From the NCBI RefSeq assembly GCF_049275935.1, contig NZ_CP184830.1, positions 62,001 through 126,000 of the forward strand: DNA of 64,000 nucleotides. Direction: 5' to 3'. The notes under the pieces are model-generated. The model searched no databases. It was not told the origin of the DNA and worked only from the letters and a program-made list of their open reading frames with translations. Source of the DNA: Endozoicomonas_A sp049275935. GTDB lineage: Bacteria > Pseudomonadota > Gammaproteobacteria > Pseudomonadales > Endozoicomonadaceae. The position numbers and the translations under genes were made by a program. Positions 8,733 to 17,682 of this stretch are shown here, piece by piece (the stretch's first letter is position 1; the number at the start of each line of letters is the position of its first letter).

Positions 8733-10709
8733 ATGCGGCGTTCAGGTGTAGCTCTTGTATTCACTCTTCTTGTGATGGCAACCGGCAGTAATGGCTATGA
8801 CTTATCTGACCCTACTCTTGTTGATATTTATAACCCTTACCGGCAAAAGCCTTATATTTCCTGGGACTATTACCCAGACTGGCTAAGCTCTTCACAAAAC
8901 CTTTCCGGATTCTGGCTGTCCTTTGTTCGAAGTTGGGTAGTGGGTCATGGGACTGTTGATCGACAGATTGAGTTCGTCAAAAGTCAGTTGGTCATGAGTG
9001 GCATAAACCCTGAAGACCCTGTGCTTTTCTCTGAGGCAGAATTGACGGCTCTCAATCCAGGTATTCCGGACAAGCCAGAACGGGCTCCTTTTGAAGAGAC
9101 AGCTTCTGAAGAGACACCTTCTGAAGAGAGAGGCTCTCGTGGCAGCACAACTGGCAAGATATCCGAACTTTTTGATCGTGCCGGTGGCATTGATGATATT
9201 CAGCAATTGTTTGCAGAACAAAAACTAACCCCTTCCAGGCTGGTTGAAAATATTTATGACTGGTACGAAAAAAAACTGCCAGAAAGCATGAAGGATGTAC
9301 TGATTGAGCAAAACAAAGATCTCGCCATGCGTATGGCCAGGGCCTCCGATCAGCGGTGGCTAAAGTGTATTTCAGCGTATAATGGAGTTATTGAAGAGTG
9401 TAAAAAGCAACGGATTATCAGCGAGTTGGAAGGTATTCCTATTGCTGTAAAATCAGAAGTCAATGTTGCAGGCTATTACGCGACCGCTGGCGTTAATCGA
9501 AAAAAAATAGCCGATCAATCGCTTTTTCCCATTGTCACTGAAGAGACTGAATCTGAAGTGGTACGATTGTTAAAGCATGAGGGTGTTATTATCCTGGGCC
9601 TAACCAATCAACATCTTTTCGGGCTTGGGGCAACGGGAGAAAACCCCCACTTTCCCGGGATCTCTAATCGATTCAGTTCTTTCCATGTCGCGGGTGGATC
9701 ATCCAGTGGCAGTGCCCTGATGGTTGCCCTTGGCCTGTCGCCATTAACAGTAGGGACTGATGGTGGTGGCTCTGTATCCATTCCTGCCTCATTAAATGGT
9801 TTACCCGGTCTCAAGCCCACATCTGACAAGTTGTCCACCAAAAATTACATCAACGCTGAGTTAGACATGGTAGCTATTGGGCTCATCGGTAAGCGTTTTA
9901 AAGATATTGCTCTGGGCTATCAGGTTGCAAGCGGACGTCATCCCACCCTTCAAGTAGCTGAAGCTTTGAAGACTCTAAAAATAGGCCTTGATCCTGACTG
10001 GCTTGAACATGCAGACAAAGAAGTTTCAGAGAAAACATTTGAATGTCTCGACCGATTAGGAACCCGACTTAAAAAACTGCAAAATCGCAAAGACAACCTG
10101 TTCGTCAAAATGCAGTTTACCTCTGAGAATTTCAGAAAACGGCTCTGGGCAACCCATATAACCCTGTTTGGGAGCTGGGCAGCGAAAGGGAATCTCAATT
10201 TTTTGGGCAAAGGTATACCTTATGAAACTGAAATGGCCCTGTTAATGGGCAAAGCCCTGTCTAATGAACAGGCCGAACGAGCCAGACAGAACCAGAAAGT
10301 GCTGGCAGATCACTTTGAAAAAAATATCTTCTCAAAGGTTGATGTTATTGCAATGCCAACAACGTTAACGCCTGCTCCGGCCAGAGTGAACCACTGGCTA
10401 ACAAATACCGCTGGCGAGTTGAATTTAGCCAAAGCTTACCTTCTGGCATTTAATACTTCACTGGCCAACCTGACAGGAGGTCCCAGGGTGACCATTCCCT
10501 GCGGCTTTAATCATGAAAACCTGCCTTTTGGCCTTCAGTTAATGGGAGCAATTGACAGCGAATATCTGTTGCTTGCCATTGGCAGTTTGCTTGAACAGGA
10601 GATGGCTGAAGAACTCATGAAAAAGGCGGAGAGCAATACGTTTTTGAAAGGTTTTAAACCCCATGAAAAACCATCCCCTGATGCTCATCTGCCCCATAAA
10701 GATTTATAG
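8733..10709 (+). CDS. Exported amidase-signature enzyme
   Basis: 658 residues and a tandem paralogue of the preceding gene, with the same signal peptide type and the same leader. The catalytic set is complete: Lys240 in GIPIAVKSEVNVAG, cis-Ser324 in GGSSSGSA and nucleophile Ser347 in TDGGGSVSIPASLNG. The signature continues through GLPGLKPT. It should be an active amide hydrolase secreted beyond the inner membrane. Similarity to the upstream copy is high across the whole length, except in the linker, where the EEAPS repeat is reduced. The substrate cannot be read from sequence; fatty acid amide hydrolase-like or glutaminyl/asparaginyl amidase activity are both possible. Confidence 0.88.
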   Translation: MRRSGVALVFTLLVMATGSNGYDLSDPTLVDIYNPYRQKPYISWDYYPDWLSSSQNLSGFWLSFVRSWVVGHGTVDRQIEFVKSQLVMSGINPEDPVLFSEAELTALNPGIPDKPERAPFEETASEETPSEERGSRGSTTGKISELFDRAGGIDDIQQLFAEQKLTPSRLVENIYDWYEKKLPESMKDVLIEQNKDLAMRMARASDQRWLKCISAYNGVIEECKKQRIISELEGIPIAVKSEVNVAGYYATAGVNRKKIADQSLFPIVTEETESEVVRLLKHEGVIILGLTNQHLFGLGATGENPHFPGISNRFSSFHVAGGSSSGSALMVALGLSPLTVGTDGGGSVSIPASLNGLPGLKPTSDKLSTKNYINAELDMVAIGLIGKRFKDIALGYQVASGRHPTLQVAEALKTLKIGLDPDWLEHADKEVSEKTFECLDRLGTRLKKLQNRKDNLFVKMQFTSENFRKRLWATHITLFGSWAAKGNLNFLGKGIPYETEMALLMGKALSNEQAERARQNQKVLADHFEKNIFSKVDVIAMPTTLTPAPARVNHWLTNTAGELNLAKAYLLAFNTSLANLTGGPRVTIPCGFNHENLPFGLQLMGAIDSEYLLLAIGSLLEQEMAEELMKKAESNTFLKGFKPHEKPSPDAHLPHKDL

Positions 10710-10811
10710 CTATTGTAAACAGGCTGATAGCGGCTGCTGCACCAAAAAATGAACGATTCGAATCCTCAACTGTCTAAAGTTATGTACACAATGCAGTAGA
10801 GGAGTGCAGGG

Positions 10812-11885
10812 ATGTTGAAGTGCTTTTTCTTGTCAAAACAATGGGCTATATGGGCCTGGGGAGGGCTTCTCGGGCTGCTGGCTTCTATATTTATTGAAGT
10901 CAGCATGATGGTCAGAATGAATGAATGGTATGGCGAGATGTGGAATATGATGCAGCTGGCCAAACCGGAAACCATTGACCGTTTCTGGGAACTGATTCTT
11001 CTATTCTGCGCCATAGTTTTTCCCTATATTTTACTGAGAACCCTTTCCAGCTTCCTTTCACAGCACTTTTGCTTCCGCTGGCGGCAGGCCATGACCCTCG
11101 CTTACCTGCCCTTTTGGCAAAAAGTAGATAGTGACATTGAAGGCGCCTCCCAACGCTTGCAGGAAGATCCCCAGCGTTTTGCCAGAGTTACCGAACTGCT
11201 GGCACTGGGACTGTTTCGCTCCATTCTGACATTGATCGCCTTTATCCCCATTCTCTGGACGCTCAGTGAGGAGATTTGTGGCAAGCTGGCGGACTGGCTC
11301 AACAGCCCGGCTTTTACGGAGAACTATGATAAAATTCCGCTATCCCTGAAAGGCATGGAAATCATGGGTCAGATACCGGGCTCCCTGCTCTGGTTTTCCT
11401 GCCTGTTGTCGTTCAGTGCCATCATCATCTCCTACGCTGTGGGCATCCGCCTGCCCGGCCTTGAATACAACAACCAGAAAGTCGAAGCCCGCTTCAGAAA
11501 ACAGCTGGTCTATGCTGAAGACGATAAAACCTACGCCAAAACTCCAACGCTGCTGGAGCTGTTTACAGGACTGCGTTTAAACTATTTTCGACTGTTTCTC
11601 AACCACTCCTACTTTTCACTCTGGCAGAACTTCTTTTTCCAGTTTGTGTCAATTGCCGACCTGATGGTCATTGGTCCGGGTGTTATTTACGGCATCATCC
11701 TGATGGGGACTTTAAACAGAGTGTCCCATGCATTTAGCAGTGTTTCAGACAGCCTTTCCTACTTCACTGAAAACTGGGCAAACGTCACTGAGTTGTTATC
11801 CATTATTAAACGCCTGAGAGAGTTTGAAGTGAATATCGGTTATCGTTCTGAATCGGGGTCGTCCGGACTGTTTAAAATTCAATAA
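10812..11885 (+). CDS. sbmA: SbmA/BacA-family peptide transporter
   Basis: 357 residues with multiple membrane segments and the family-specific segment EGASQRLQEDPQRFARVTE, followed by AYAVGIRLPGLEYNNQKVEARFRKQL-type sequence typical of SbmA. A GAGGAG ribosome site precedes the ATG. SbmA/BacA proteins are inner-membrane, proton-driven importers of antimicrobial peptides, peptide antibiotics and similar compounds. BacA is required by rhizobia to survive host antimicrobial peptides, so the gene fits a symbiotic lifestyle; that extension is inference. The gene stands alone, and a remnant palindromic element lies just downstream. Confidence 0.9.
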   Translation: MLKCFFLSKQWAIWAWGGLLGLLASIFIEVSMMVRMNEWYGEMWNMMQLAKPETIDRFWELILLFCAIVFPYILLRTLSSFLSQHFCFRWRQAMTLAYLPFWQKVDSDIEGASQRLQEDPQRFARVTELLALGLFRSILTLIAFIPILWTLSEEICGKLADWLNSPAFTENYDKIPLSLKGMEIMGQIPGSLLWFSCLLSFSAIIISYAVGIRLPGLEYNNQKVEARFRKQLVYAEDDKTYAKTPTLLELFTGLRLNYFRLFLNHSYFSLWQNFFFQFVSIADLMVIGPGVIYGIILMGTLNRVSHAFSSVSDSLSYFTENWANVTELLSIIKRLREFEVNIGYRSESGSSGLFKIQ

Positions 11886-11904
11886 TAATCTTAACTCTGC
11901 GCTG

Positions 11905-11946
11905 GCGTTGCTCTAGCTCCTGGATCCATGCGCAGCAAATTGGTCG
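11905..11946 (-). repeat. Remnant of a CTAG palindromic element
   Basis: Bases 11905-11931 match, on the opposite strand and with one mismatch, the inserted module of the element at 58909-59122. Bases 11932-11946 match the GCAGCAAATTGGTC part next to that module. It is a truncated copy just after sbmA. No other feature is seen in the 152-base gap. Confidence 0.65.
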
Positions 11947-12037
11947 GCCTTCTGGATCTTTCCGGGTCGTTTAATATCCTTCATAACTAAAGCATCGGCC
12001 ACACTTCAGAAAGCAAATCTATCACGGGCTTAATAAT

Positions 12038-12514
12038 ATGAAAATTAATACAATCAGACATTTTTTAATTTTTATAATTATTTTTTTTATTTCAAATGCG
12101 GTATCTGCCCAATCAATCTGCCCTATTTGTCTTGAAATATTGCACTATGAGGATAAAGGTATTTCTTTATGCTGTCAGCATACATTTCATGAGCGTTGTA
12201 TTTCACGCTGGAATAAAAGAGAAAAAAAAGACACATGCCCAATATGCAGAAAGGAACTAATCTACCATCACGATTTGCATATTTTAAAAGCTCATGACTT
12301 ATGCGGAAAAGTTCCTTACATTAAAATTGAAATCACACCCCACCTTTGCTCTTTTTCTGAACTTTTCTCTGTCAGATCAAGAGTAGATGAGGTTTTATCT
12401 GTAATCTTAAAAAAAGAAATTGATATGAGATTGGAAGAAGAAATAGAACGCTTAAGATTGAAGATCATTAATCTACATCTTGTTGACGATGATGACGATG
12501 ACGATGACTTGTAA
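12038..12514 (+). CDS. Exported RING-H2 finger protein
   Basis: 158 residues. The first 24 form a Sec signal peptide (HFLIFIIIFFISNAVSAQ). A canonical RING-H2 finger follows directly: Cys28, Cys31, Cys46, His48, His51, Cys54, Cys67 and Cys70, with the Trp and CPIC typical of E3 ubiquitin ligases (HERCISRW, TCPIC). The rest is charged, and the protein ends in seven acidic residues. The DNA is clearly more AT-rich than neighbouring housekeeping genes, which suggests acquisition from elsewhere. RING-H2 domains recruit E2 enzymes and transfer ubiquitin, and bacteria have no ubiquitin, so a host target is the likely explanation. Export is predicted; delivery into the host is inference. Confidence 0.88.
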   Translation: MKINTIRHFLIFIIIFFISNAVSAQSICPICLEILHYEDKGISLCCQHTFHERCISRWNKREKKDTCPICRKELIYHHDLHILKAHDLCGKVPYIKIEITPHLCSFSELFSVRSRVDEVLSVILKKEIDMRLEEEIERLRLKIINLHLVDDDDDDDDL

Positions 12515-12717
12515 AAGCATTACAGTCGTTCTGTGCTATCAAGCTGATTGAAACCGGAATGCTGACCTGCCGTGTAGACGTGTCTGATCCAGTAAAATTG
12601 CGGCCCCGGTGCGACCCAATAGCCGGTTCAGTAGCGATCTACGCTGGTTGGTATTGATGGGAATGACATTACAATACTTGTCCTATACTCTGCTGAAATT
12701 AACGGGGGAATTACATC

Positions 12718-13173
12718 ATGGATAATGATCAGAAAACACTTTACGAGTCCGACTTCTATAGCTGGACTAAACAGCAGGCTCAACTCATTAAAGAACGCCG
12801 GTTCGACGAACTTGATCTCGATAACCTTGCTGAAGAAGTGGAAGATATGGGGAAGTATGAGCCGCGTTCATTAACCAGTCACCTGATGCAACTGCTCATG
12901 CACTTATTAAAATGGCAATACCAGCCAGAGCGACGTTCAAGAAGCTGGCGAGACTCCATCATTTTACAAAGAGCCAAGGCTAAAGATTTACTTGATGAAA
13001 ACCCCGGTCTGAAGCTCAGGAAGGCAGAACTGTATAAAAAAGCCTACCAAAAAGCCGTCGTCCTTGCGGCCAAGCAAACCGAGTTACTCCTTAAAACCTT
13101 CCCTTCAGAATGTCCGTGGACGTATGAAGAAGTCATGCACGATGACTTTCTTCCAAAGGACCCGCCGCACTAG
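12718..13173 (+). CDS. DUF29 family protein
   Basis: 151 residues matching the DUF29 pattern: LYESDFYSWTKQQAQLI near the start, then LDLDNLAEEVEDMGKYE, then LMQLLMHLLKWQYQPERRSRSW. This cytoplasmic family is common in cyanobacteria and proteobacteria and has no established function. The start has a GGGGGA-like purine stretch upstream. Its TAG stop codon (13171-13173) lies in the CTAG that begins a palindromic element remnant. No partner gene is evident. Confidence 0.85.
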   Translation: MDNDQKTLYESDFYSWTKQQAQLIKERRFDELDLDNLAEEVEDMGKYEPRSLTSHLMQLLMHLLKWQYQPERRSRSWRDSIILQRAKAKDLLDENPGLKLRKAELYKKAYQKAVVLAAKQTELLLKTFPSECPWTYEEVMHDDFLPKDPPH

Positions 13174-13196
13174 TAGGCTGACCGAGAATAGTGCCC
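13170..13196 (+). repeat. Truncated CTAG palindromic element
   Basis: CTAG followed by TAGGCTGACCGAGAATAG and GCCCGT matches the left end of the element at 59119-59285 with only a few changes. The rest is missing and is replaced by a 14-bp tandem array. Confidence 0.8.
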
Positions 13197-13280
13197 GTCT
13201 GGGCGACCCCGTCTGGGCGACCCCGTCTGGGCGACCCCGTCTGGGCGACCCCGTCCAGGCGACCCCGTCCAGGCGACCCA
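13197..13280 (+). repeat. Six-copy 14-bp tandem repeat
   Basis: Six units of GTCTGGGCGACCCC or the variant GTCCAGGCGACCCC: four of the first type, then two of the second. The array is noncoding, between the convergent DUF29 and pqiC genes. It grew from the truncated end of the palindromic element, since the first unit continues that element's GCCCGT. Confidence 0.95.
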
Positions 13281-13288
13281 ACAACTCT

Positions 13289-13870
13289 TCAATGCTGAGC
13301 AACAATGCCCTTCTCTATTTGCTGACTCAGATCAGCCAGCAAATAACTGAAGCTTTCAACCCATTGCTCAGAAGTGCTTCCTTTTGGGAGATTTCTGGTT
13401 AACCTGACGGTGCGAAATTCAACGCTTGCCTGTTTTTTAAGGAGGGTAAAACTGGCATCCAGCTCCATGTTATTGCCAGACCAGGCCAGATTATTAATGT
13501 CAACTGCCACAGCAATATCAGGTGCCTGACTCCTCAACCAGGGTCCGGCCTGAATATCAGAGTGAGGAAATAATGCCATCAGATTCTGAGTCAGGGTACG
13601 TGTGATTGCATCCTGTAGTGGTTCACCCCAACGCTGATTATCGAAGCGGATAAGTTTGTACCCCCCGTCGTTTATAATCAGACCAGATCGATCCATCCAG
13701 CCCGGGATTCTGGCCGGAGCCACTCCGATTGACGATACTCTAGTGTGACCGGACTCCCCCTCAACTACCGGCTTCAGAGTGTAGTACTGAAAAGGTCTGA
13801 CTTGACTCACGCAGGCCGACATAAGAAACACGGCAATCAGAGGCAGAAACCATTTAACATGACTTTTCAT
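13289..13870 (-). CDS. PqiC-like lipoprotein of lipid transport system
   Basis: About 193 residues from the ATG at 13870; an upstream in-frame ATG (13951) lies inside mlaD and is not preferred. The signal peptide ends in a lipobox (LMSACVSQ). Downstream are family features of the ABC-type transport auxiliary lipoproteins (DUF330/PqiC): PFQYYTLKP, IGVAPARIPGWMDRS, and RWGEPLQDAITRTLTQNL. PqiC anchors MCE-type lipid transporters at the outer membrane. The start lies four bases after the MCE gene's stop, so it is the last gene of the four-gene operon. Confidence 0.85.
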   Translation of the reverse strand: MKSHVKWFLPLIAVFLMSACVSQVRPFQYYTLKPVVEGESGHTRVSSIGVAPARIPGWMDRSGLIINDGGYKLIRFDNQRWGEPLQDAITRTLTQNLMALFPHSDIQAGPWLRSQAPDIAVAVDINNLAWSGNNMELDASFTLLKKQASVEFRTVRLTRNLPKGSTSEQWVESFSYLLADLSQQIEKGIVAQH

Positions 13871-13874
13871 GACA

Positions 13875-14843
13875 TTACTCCCCTGTATCTCTGCCCAACA
13901 ACACTGAACCCGGCTGTTCTTCCAACAACTCTGCCAGCTCCCTGACAGCATCTGCCGAGCGACTGATATCCTTACTGCTGCGATCCAATTGATACATCAG
14001 AGGCGAGTCAGGTGCCAGGGTATCACTCAGTTCCATTGTCGTTTGCTCCAGTGCTTTCAGGGCAGCTTCTACAGAGGATAATACCTCGCTTACCCGACCA
14101 AGCGTTTTTGGCAGTTCTCTCTCAATAGCCTGAGACATCTGGTTCATGCTATCAGCCATAGGGACAAATTCATCCCTGATGTCTGACATGCTTTTAGCCA
14201 TATCCTCTGACATAGCCCCAAACTGTGAAAAAGCCTTATTGAGTTTTGTCGGCATCTGCTGAAATGCCTGACTGCTACTGATGGTATTCAGGTTGTGGGC
14301 AATACTTTTCAAGTCTGCTATGAGCGCAGGCAGGTTCATTTCGTCCAGATCTTGAGTAATGGTTTCAAAATCAGTGGGCACCGTCGGGAGCTGAGGGTAT
14401 TGTGTAGAGACAGGAATCGTTCGCGCACTGGTTTTGTAGAAGTCCACTTCGACGTACAACAATCCTGTGAGAAGACTCTGGGTTTTGAGCTTGGCTGCCA
14501 GTCCCCGGAACACCAGTTGCTTCATGATATCTTCAGGAACTTTTCCTCCCTTACCAATAACCATGTCCGGATAGATATCGATAATCACCGTATTTAATAA
14601 CTCTTCCTTGTCCACATACAGCTGGGTGCGGATATCCGTGACTTCACCAATTTTGACCCCTCGCAGCGTAACAGGAGCTCCAATATTCAGACCCATAACA
14701 CTACTGTCGTAGATCAGCTCATAACGCTCTTTGCTGTGACTGGAGTAACTGCCCTGGCCTACAAACATGGCAAGACCCACTGCCAGTCCGATCATGGTAA
14801 TCACGAACAGACCGGCAAAAATGGAGTACCTTTTTTTATTCAT
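13875..14843 (-). CDS. MlaD-family MCE protein
   Basis: 322 residues. A single N-terminal membrane helix (FAGLFVITMIGLAVGLAMFV) is followed by one MCE domain (about residues 40-120, with GLNIGAPVTLRGVKIGEVTDI). The long C-terminal helical region (about 165-315) is rich in SMADS/MNQMSQ-type heptads. MCE proteins form periplasmic hexamers that shuttle phospholipids between the membranes. The gene overlaps the ATPase gene by four bases. A long helical tail after a single MCE domain resembles the needle-forming LetB/PqiB principle in reduced form. Confidence 0.88.
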   Translation of the reverse strand: MNKKRYSIFAGLFVITMIGLAVGLAMFVGQGSYSSHSKERYELIYDSSVMGLNIGAPVTLRGVKIGEVTDIRTQLYVDKEELLNTVIIDIYPDMVIGKGGKVPEDIMKQLVFRGLAAKLKTQSLLTGLLYVEVDFYKTSARTIPVSTQYPQLPTVPTDFETITQDLDEMNLPALIADLKSIAHNLNTISSSQAFQQMPTKLNKAFSQFGAMSEDMAKSMSDIRDEFVPMADSMNQMSQAIERELPKTLGRVSEVLSSVEAALKALEQTTMELSDTLAPDSPLMYQLDRSSKDISRSADAVRELAELLEEQPGSVLLGRDTGE

Positions 14844-15679
14844 CGTCCTCTTTCCCCGGAAGCCCGCTGAAAGCTCTTCTCAGAAGCGCGCTGATGGCTC
14901 TGCCCTCGGGACAGAAAGTCTCTGACCAGGGGCTGAGAGCTGTGATTCAGCATATAGGACGGAGCCCCCGTATCCAGCTGTGTTTTAGTCTGCGCATCGA
15001 GAAATACGCCATTGGAGCCTATGGCAAAAATACTTTCCAGTTCATGGGTTACGATCACAATCGTTACTCCCAGTGACTGACTGAGCTGAAGAATCAGATC
15101 GTCCAGCCGCCTGGCACTGAGAGGATCAAGACCGGCTGACGGCTCGTCGAAAAACAGCACGTCAGGGTCCAGAGCCATAGCCCTGGCCAGACCGGCACGC
15201 TTGGCCATACCACCACTGATTTGTGACGGATAATAGTTTTCATAGCCTGCCAACCCGACCAGAGCCAGCTTGTAACGCACCAGATCGAATACCTCTGCCG
15301 GTTTCATCCGGGTATATTGGGTGAGAGGAAAACCGACATTTTCTGCCAAAGTCATGGCACTGAACAGGGCTCCACTCTGATAAGTGACTCCCCACCGCTT
15401 CCGCATTTCCAGCTGCTGGTTGTCTGTGGCAGAAAAATAGTCCCGCCCCTCATAGGCAATGGTTCCGGCGGCTGGCTGATAGAGTCCGATCATATGCTTT
15501 AGCAAAGTGCTTTTACCACAACCACTACCTCCCATGATCACAAACACATCGCCTTTGTGAACCTTAAAGGTCAGGTCCTGCTGTATAAGGTTGCTGCCGT
15601 ATTTCATAGTCAGCTGGCTGACTTCTATTGCTGCGCTTTTTCTATCCGTAGCTTGGGGACCTGGCTGCTCCATTATCAA
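14840..15679 (-). CDS. ATP-binding subunit of Mla-type lipid transporter
   Basis: 279 residues. Walker A is GGSGCGKSTL at about residues 50-59, the signature is QISGGMAKRAGLARA as in MlaF, and Walker B is VLFFDEPSAGLD. It would power the MCE/permease complex at the inner membrane. Four-base overlaps with both neighbours show tight translational coupling. The C-terminal tail beyond the ABC domain is short and basic. Confidence 0.9.
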   Translation of the reverse strand: MIMEQPGPQATDRKSAAIEVSQLTMKYGSNLIQQDLTFKVHKGDVFVIMGGSGCGKSTLLKHMIGLYQPAAGTIAYEGRDYFSATDNQQLEMRKRWGVTYQSGALFSAMTLAENVGFPLTQYTRMKPAEVFDLVRYKLALVGLAGYENYYPSQISGGMAKRAGLARAMALDPDVLFFDEPSAGLDPLSARRLDDLILQLSQSLGVTIVIVTHELESIFAIGSNGVFLDAQTKTQLDTGAPSYMLNHSSQPLVRDFLSRGQSHQRASEKSFQRASGERGR

Positions 15680-16794
15680 ATACCCATCTGGAAATAGAGA
15701 ATATTCAGACCTGCATCCGCGACCACCAGATAGACAATAGCAGTAACCACCGCCGTAGTGGTTGCCTTACCCACTGCCGCAGAAGAGCGGCCACAGGCCA
15801 GTCCGGCCTGACACCCGGCAAAACTGATCAAAATAGCGAACACCAGACTTTTAAATAAGCCTGTCATCACATCGGCCATGGCGAAGGAACCGGAAAGCTG
15901 ATGAAAATACTGGGTGAAGGTGATGTCCATACTGAGAGCCACAGCCGAGCCTCCCAGCATTCCCAATACATCGCTATAAAGCGTCAACAATGGCATGGCC
16001 ACAATAAGGGCCAGCATTCTCGGAAGCACCAGATAATCAACGGTCTTGATGCCCAGCGTGGTAAGAGCATCAACCTCTTCATTGACCTGCATGGTACCCA
16101 GCTGTGCGGCGTAGGCAGCGCCTGTTCTACCGGCCATGATGATAGCGGTCATCAAAGCCCCCATTTCCCGCACCATACCAATACCCACCAGATCAGCCAC
16201 GTAAACTTCAGCACCAAACTGTCGTAACTGGACTGTCCCCAGGTAGGCCAGAATCATGCCTACCAGAAAGCTCAGTAAGGTCACGATGGGTAATGCCGCT
16301 GGCCCGGTCTGATGCAAAAACTGAAAAAAGTCACCAGGTCTGACATCGCTGCGCAACCTGAACATTCTGATTATTCCGAGCGTGATATCGCCCAAAAAAA
16401 GAACAACATTTTCCAGCCACTGAAACACTCCTTTCGTCAGGAATTGCAGTGACTGCAGTGAAAAAAAAGTCTTTTTAGTCGAAACGTTTTCCACAGGAAC
16501 TGCGATGGCCAACTGATGAAGGTTCTGGACATCTTCCGGCAACCCGGAGAGTAACAACTTTATATTATTACTATCACAGTGTCGTTGAAGCTTGAGCAAC
16601 CAGGCACAAAACAGCGAATCCCATTGAAAGGAAGCGTCGGTCAGGAGATCAAGCGTCTGGAGGTCCCCTGAAATCAGTTCAGAAAATAACTGCACAGCAT
16701 CAGGTAACGCCTGATACCGGTCCCAACTACCGGACAGGATCGCACTCATGTGTTCTGGATTAACGTTATGCGCTATCTTGAAACCGGGTGATGC
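15676..16794 (-). CDS. MlaE-family permease with N-terminal STAS-like region
   Basis: About 372 residues from the ATG at 16794; an in-frame TTG at 16842 is an alternative start. The first 100 residues resemble a STAS domain (SGSWDRYQALPDAVQLF, LSGLPEDVQNLHQL). A five- to six-helix MlaE permease follows, with the characteristic LVGIGMVREMGALMTAIIMAGRTGAAYAAQLGTM and EEVDALTTLGI. It forms the inner-membrane part of the lipid transporter. In E. coli the STAS protein MlaB is separate; fused STAS-MlaE permeases are known in many proteobacteria. It is the first gene of the operon. Confidence 0.88.
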   Translation of the reverse strand, partial: ASPGFKIAHNVNPEHMSAILSGSWDRYQALPDAVQLFSELISGDLQTLDLLTDASFQWDSLFCAWLLKLQRHCDSNNIKLLLSGLPEDVQNLHQLAIAVPVENVSTKKTFFSLQSLQFLTKGVFQWLENVVLFLGDITLGIIRMFRLRSDVRPGDFFQFLHQTGPAALPIVTLLSFLVGMILAYLGTVQLRQFGAEVYVADLVGIGMVREMGALMTAIIMAGRTGAAYAAQLGTMQVNEEVDALTTLGIKTVDYLVLPRMLALIVAMPLLTLYSDVLGMLGGSAVALSMDITFTQYFHQLSGSFAMADVMTGLFKSLVFAILISFAGCQAGLACGRSSAAVGKATTTAVVTAIVYLVVADAGLNILYFQMGI

Positions 16795-17005
16795 CATCGA
16801 CTCTGGAAGCACTGAAAAAATGAGCCACAAGCATATAGACAAAAATGAACCGGGTAAATATGCCTGTGGCAGGCTTTACCCAGCCCATCAGCTCATTCAG
16901 CAACAGTTCGGGTCCGCTCAAAATTATTAATTCATTGACGTACAAAACAGCATCTCGCACTCACGTTCTGCGAGGATGTCAATCAGTCCAATGATAATCA
17001 GGGTG

Positions 17006-17464
17006 TTACATAAACAGCTTGACGATACCGTCCTGAAGCCTGTCAATTTCAGCAGAGGAAACGGGAGCTACAAAAATAGTGTCGTCGCCCGCTACACACC
17101 CCAGGATACCATCGGAGCGGCCGACGGAATCCAACAGCCGTGCGATCATCTGGGCAGCCCCCGGACTGGTTTTGATCACGATCAACATGCCGTTGTTAGC
17201 TACGTCTTCCACCAGATCTCTGACGGCAATATTGGAATCCATTTTCCCCAGTTCCGGGGGCAGACAATACACTTGTTCATTGCGGGCATTGCGAACACGA
17301 ACAGCACCGTGGCGACAAAGTAACCGGGAAACTTTTGACTGACTGATATTATCAAAGCCCTGACTCTGAAGTTGCTCAACGATCTGGCTTTGGGACCCGC
17401 AGCGCTCTTCTTTAAGCAGCTGTCTGAAAGCCTTAATGAGTTCTTCCTGTTTTTGACTGGCCAT
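17006..17464 (-). CDS. argR: Arginine repressor ArgR
   Basis: 152 residues, the usual ArgR length. The N-terminal winged helix contains the recognition segment ISQSKVSRLLCRHGAVR. The C-terminal hexamerisation and arginine-binding domain has GCVAGDDTIFV with the conserved Gly-Asp-Asp. It binds ARG boxes with arginine as co-repressor. It is divergent from the arginine transporter operon, and ARG-box-like sites lie in the shared region, so it probably regulates both itself and the transporter. Confidence 0.93.
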   Translation of the reverse strand: MASQKQEELIKAFRQLLKEERCGSQSQIVEQLQSQGFDNISQSKVSRLLCRHGAVRVRNARNEQVYCLPPELGKMDSNIAVRDLVEDVANNGMLIVIKTSPGAAQMIARLLDSVGRSDGILGCVAGDDTIFVAPVSSAEIDRLQDGIVKLFM

Positions 17465-17543
17465 AACCTTTGTTCATTGCTCCTGAATTCCCAGGCAGTA
17501 GTGACCAGAATCCCTGGCCTCTTCTGGATAAAAAAGCACCAAT

Positions 17544-17582
17544 TATGAATAAGTATTCTAAAAATACTTGATTTTATCCATA
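17544..17582. promoter_or_regulatory. Tandem ARG boxes between argR and artP
   Basis: TATGAATAAGTATTCTAA at 17544-17561 fits the 18-base ARG-box consensus almost perfectly. A weaker half-matched box lies at 17565-17582 with the standard three-base spacing. The site is 80 bases from the argR start and upstream of artP. The match is seen; regulation of both directions is inferred. Confidence 0.8.
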
Positions 17583-17682
17583 TTCATATAAGAGAATCTA
17601 TTTTTGTGTGAACCAGTCGTCTGTTCGGCCTATGCTTTTCTGGTAAGAAAGGGTCAAGCTCAACGGACTCCGTCAGCCCTGA

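Noticed and set aside
13197..13280. Possible CRISPR array
   Set aside because: Units are contiguous with no spacers and only 14 bases long, so it is a tandem satellite.
13064..13402. Open frames across the 14-bp repeats
   Set aside because: The repeat length allows frames to stay open by chance; they overlap DUF29 or pqiC and have no ribosome site.
13871..13951. Longer N-terminus for the PqiC-like lipoprotein
   Set aside because: It would overlap mlaD and put 27 residues before the signal peptide; the ATG at 13870 directly precedes a proper lipoprotein signal.
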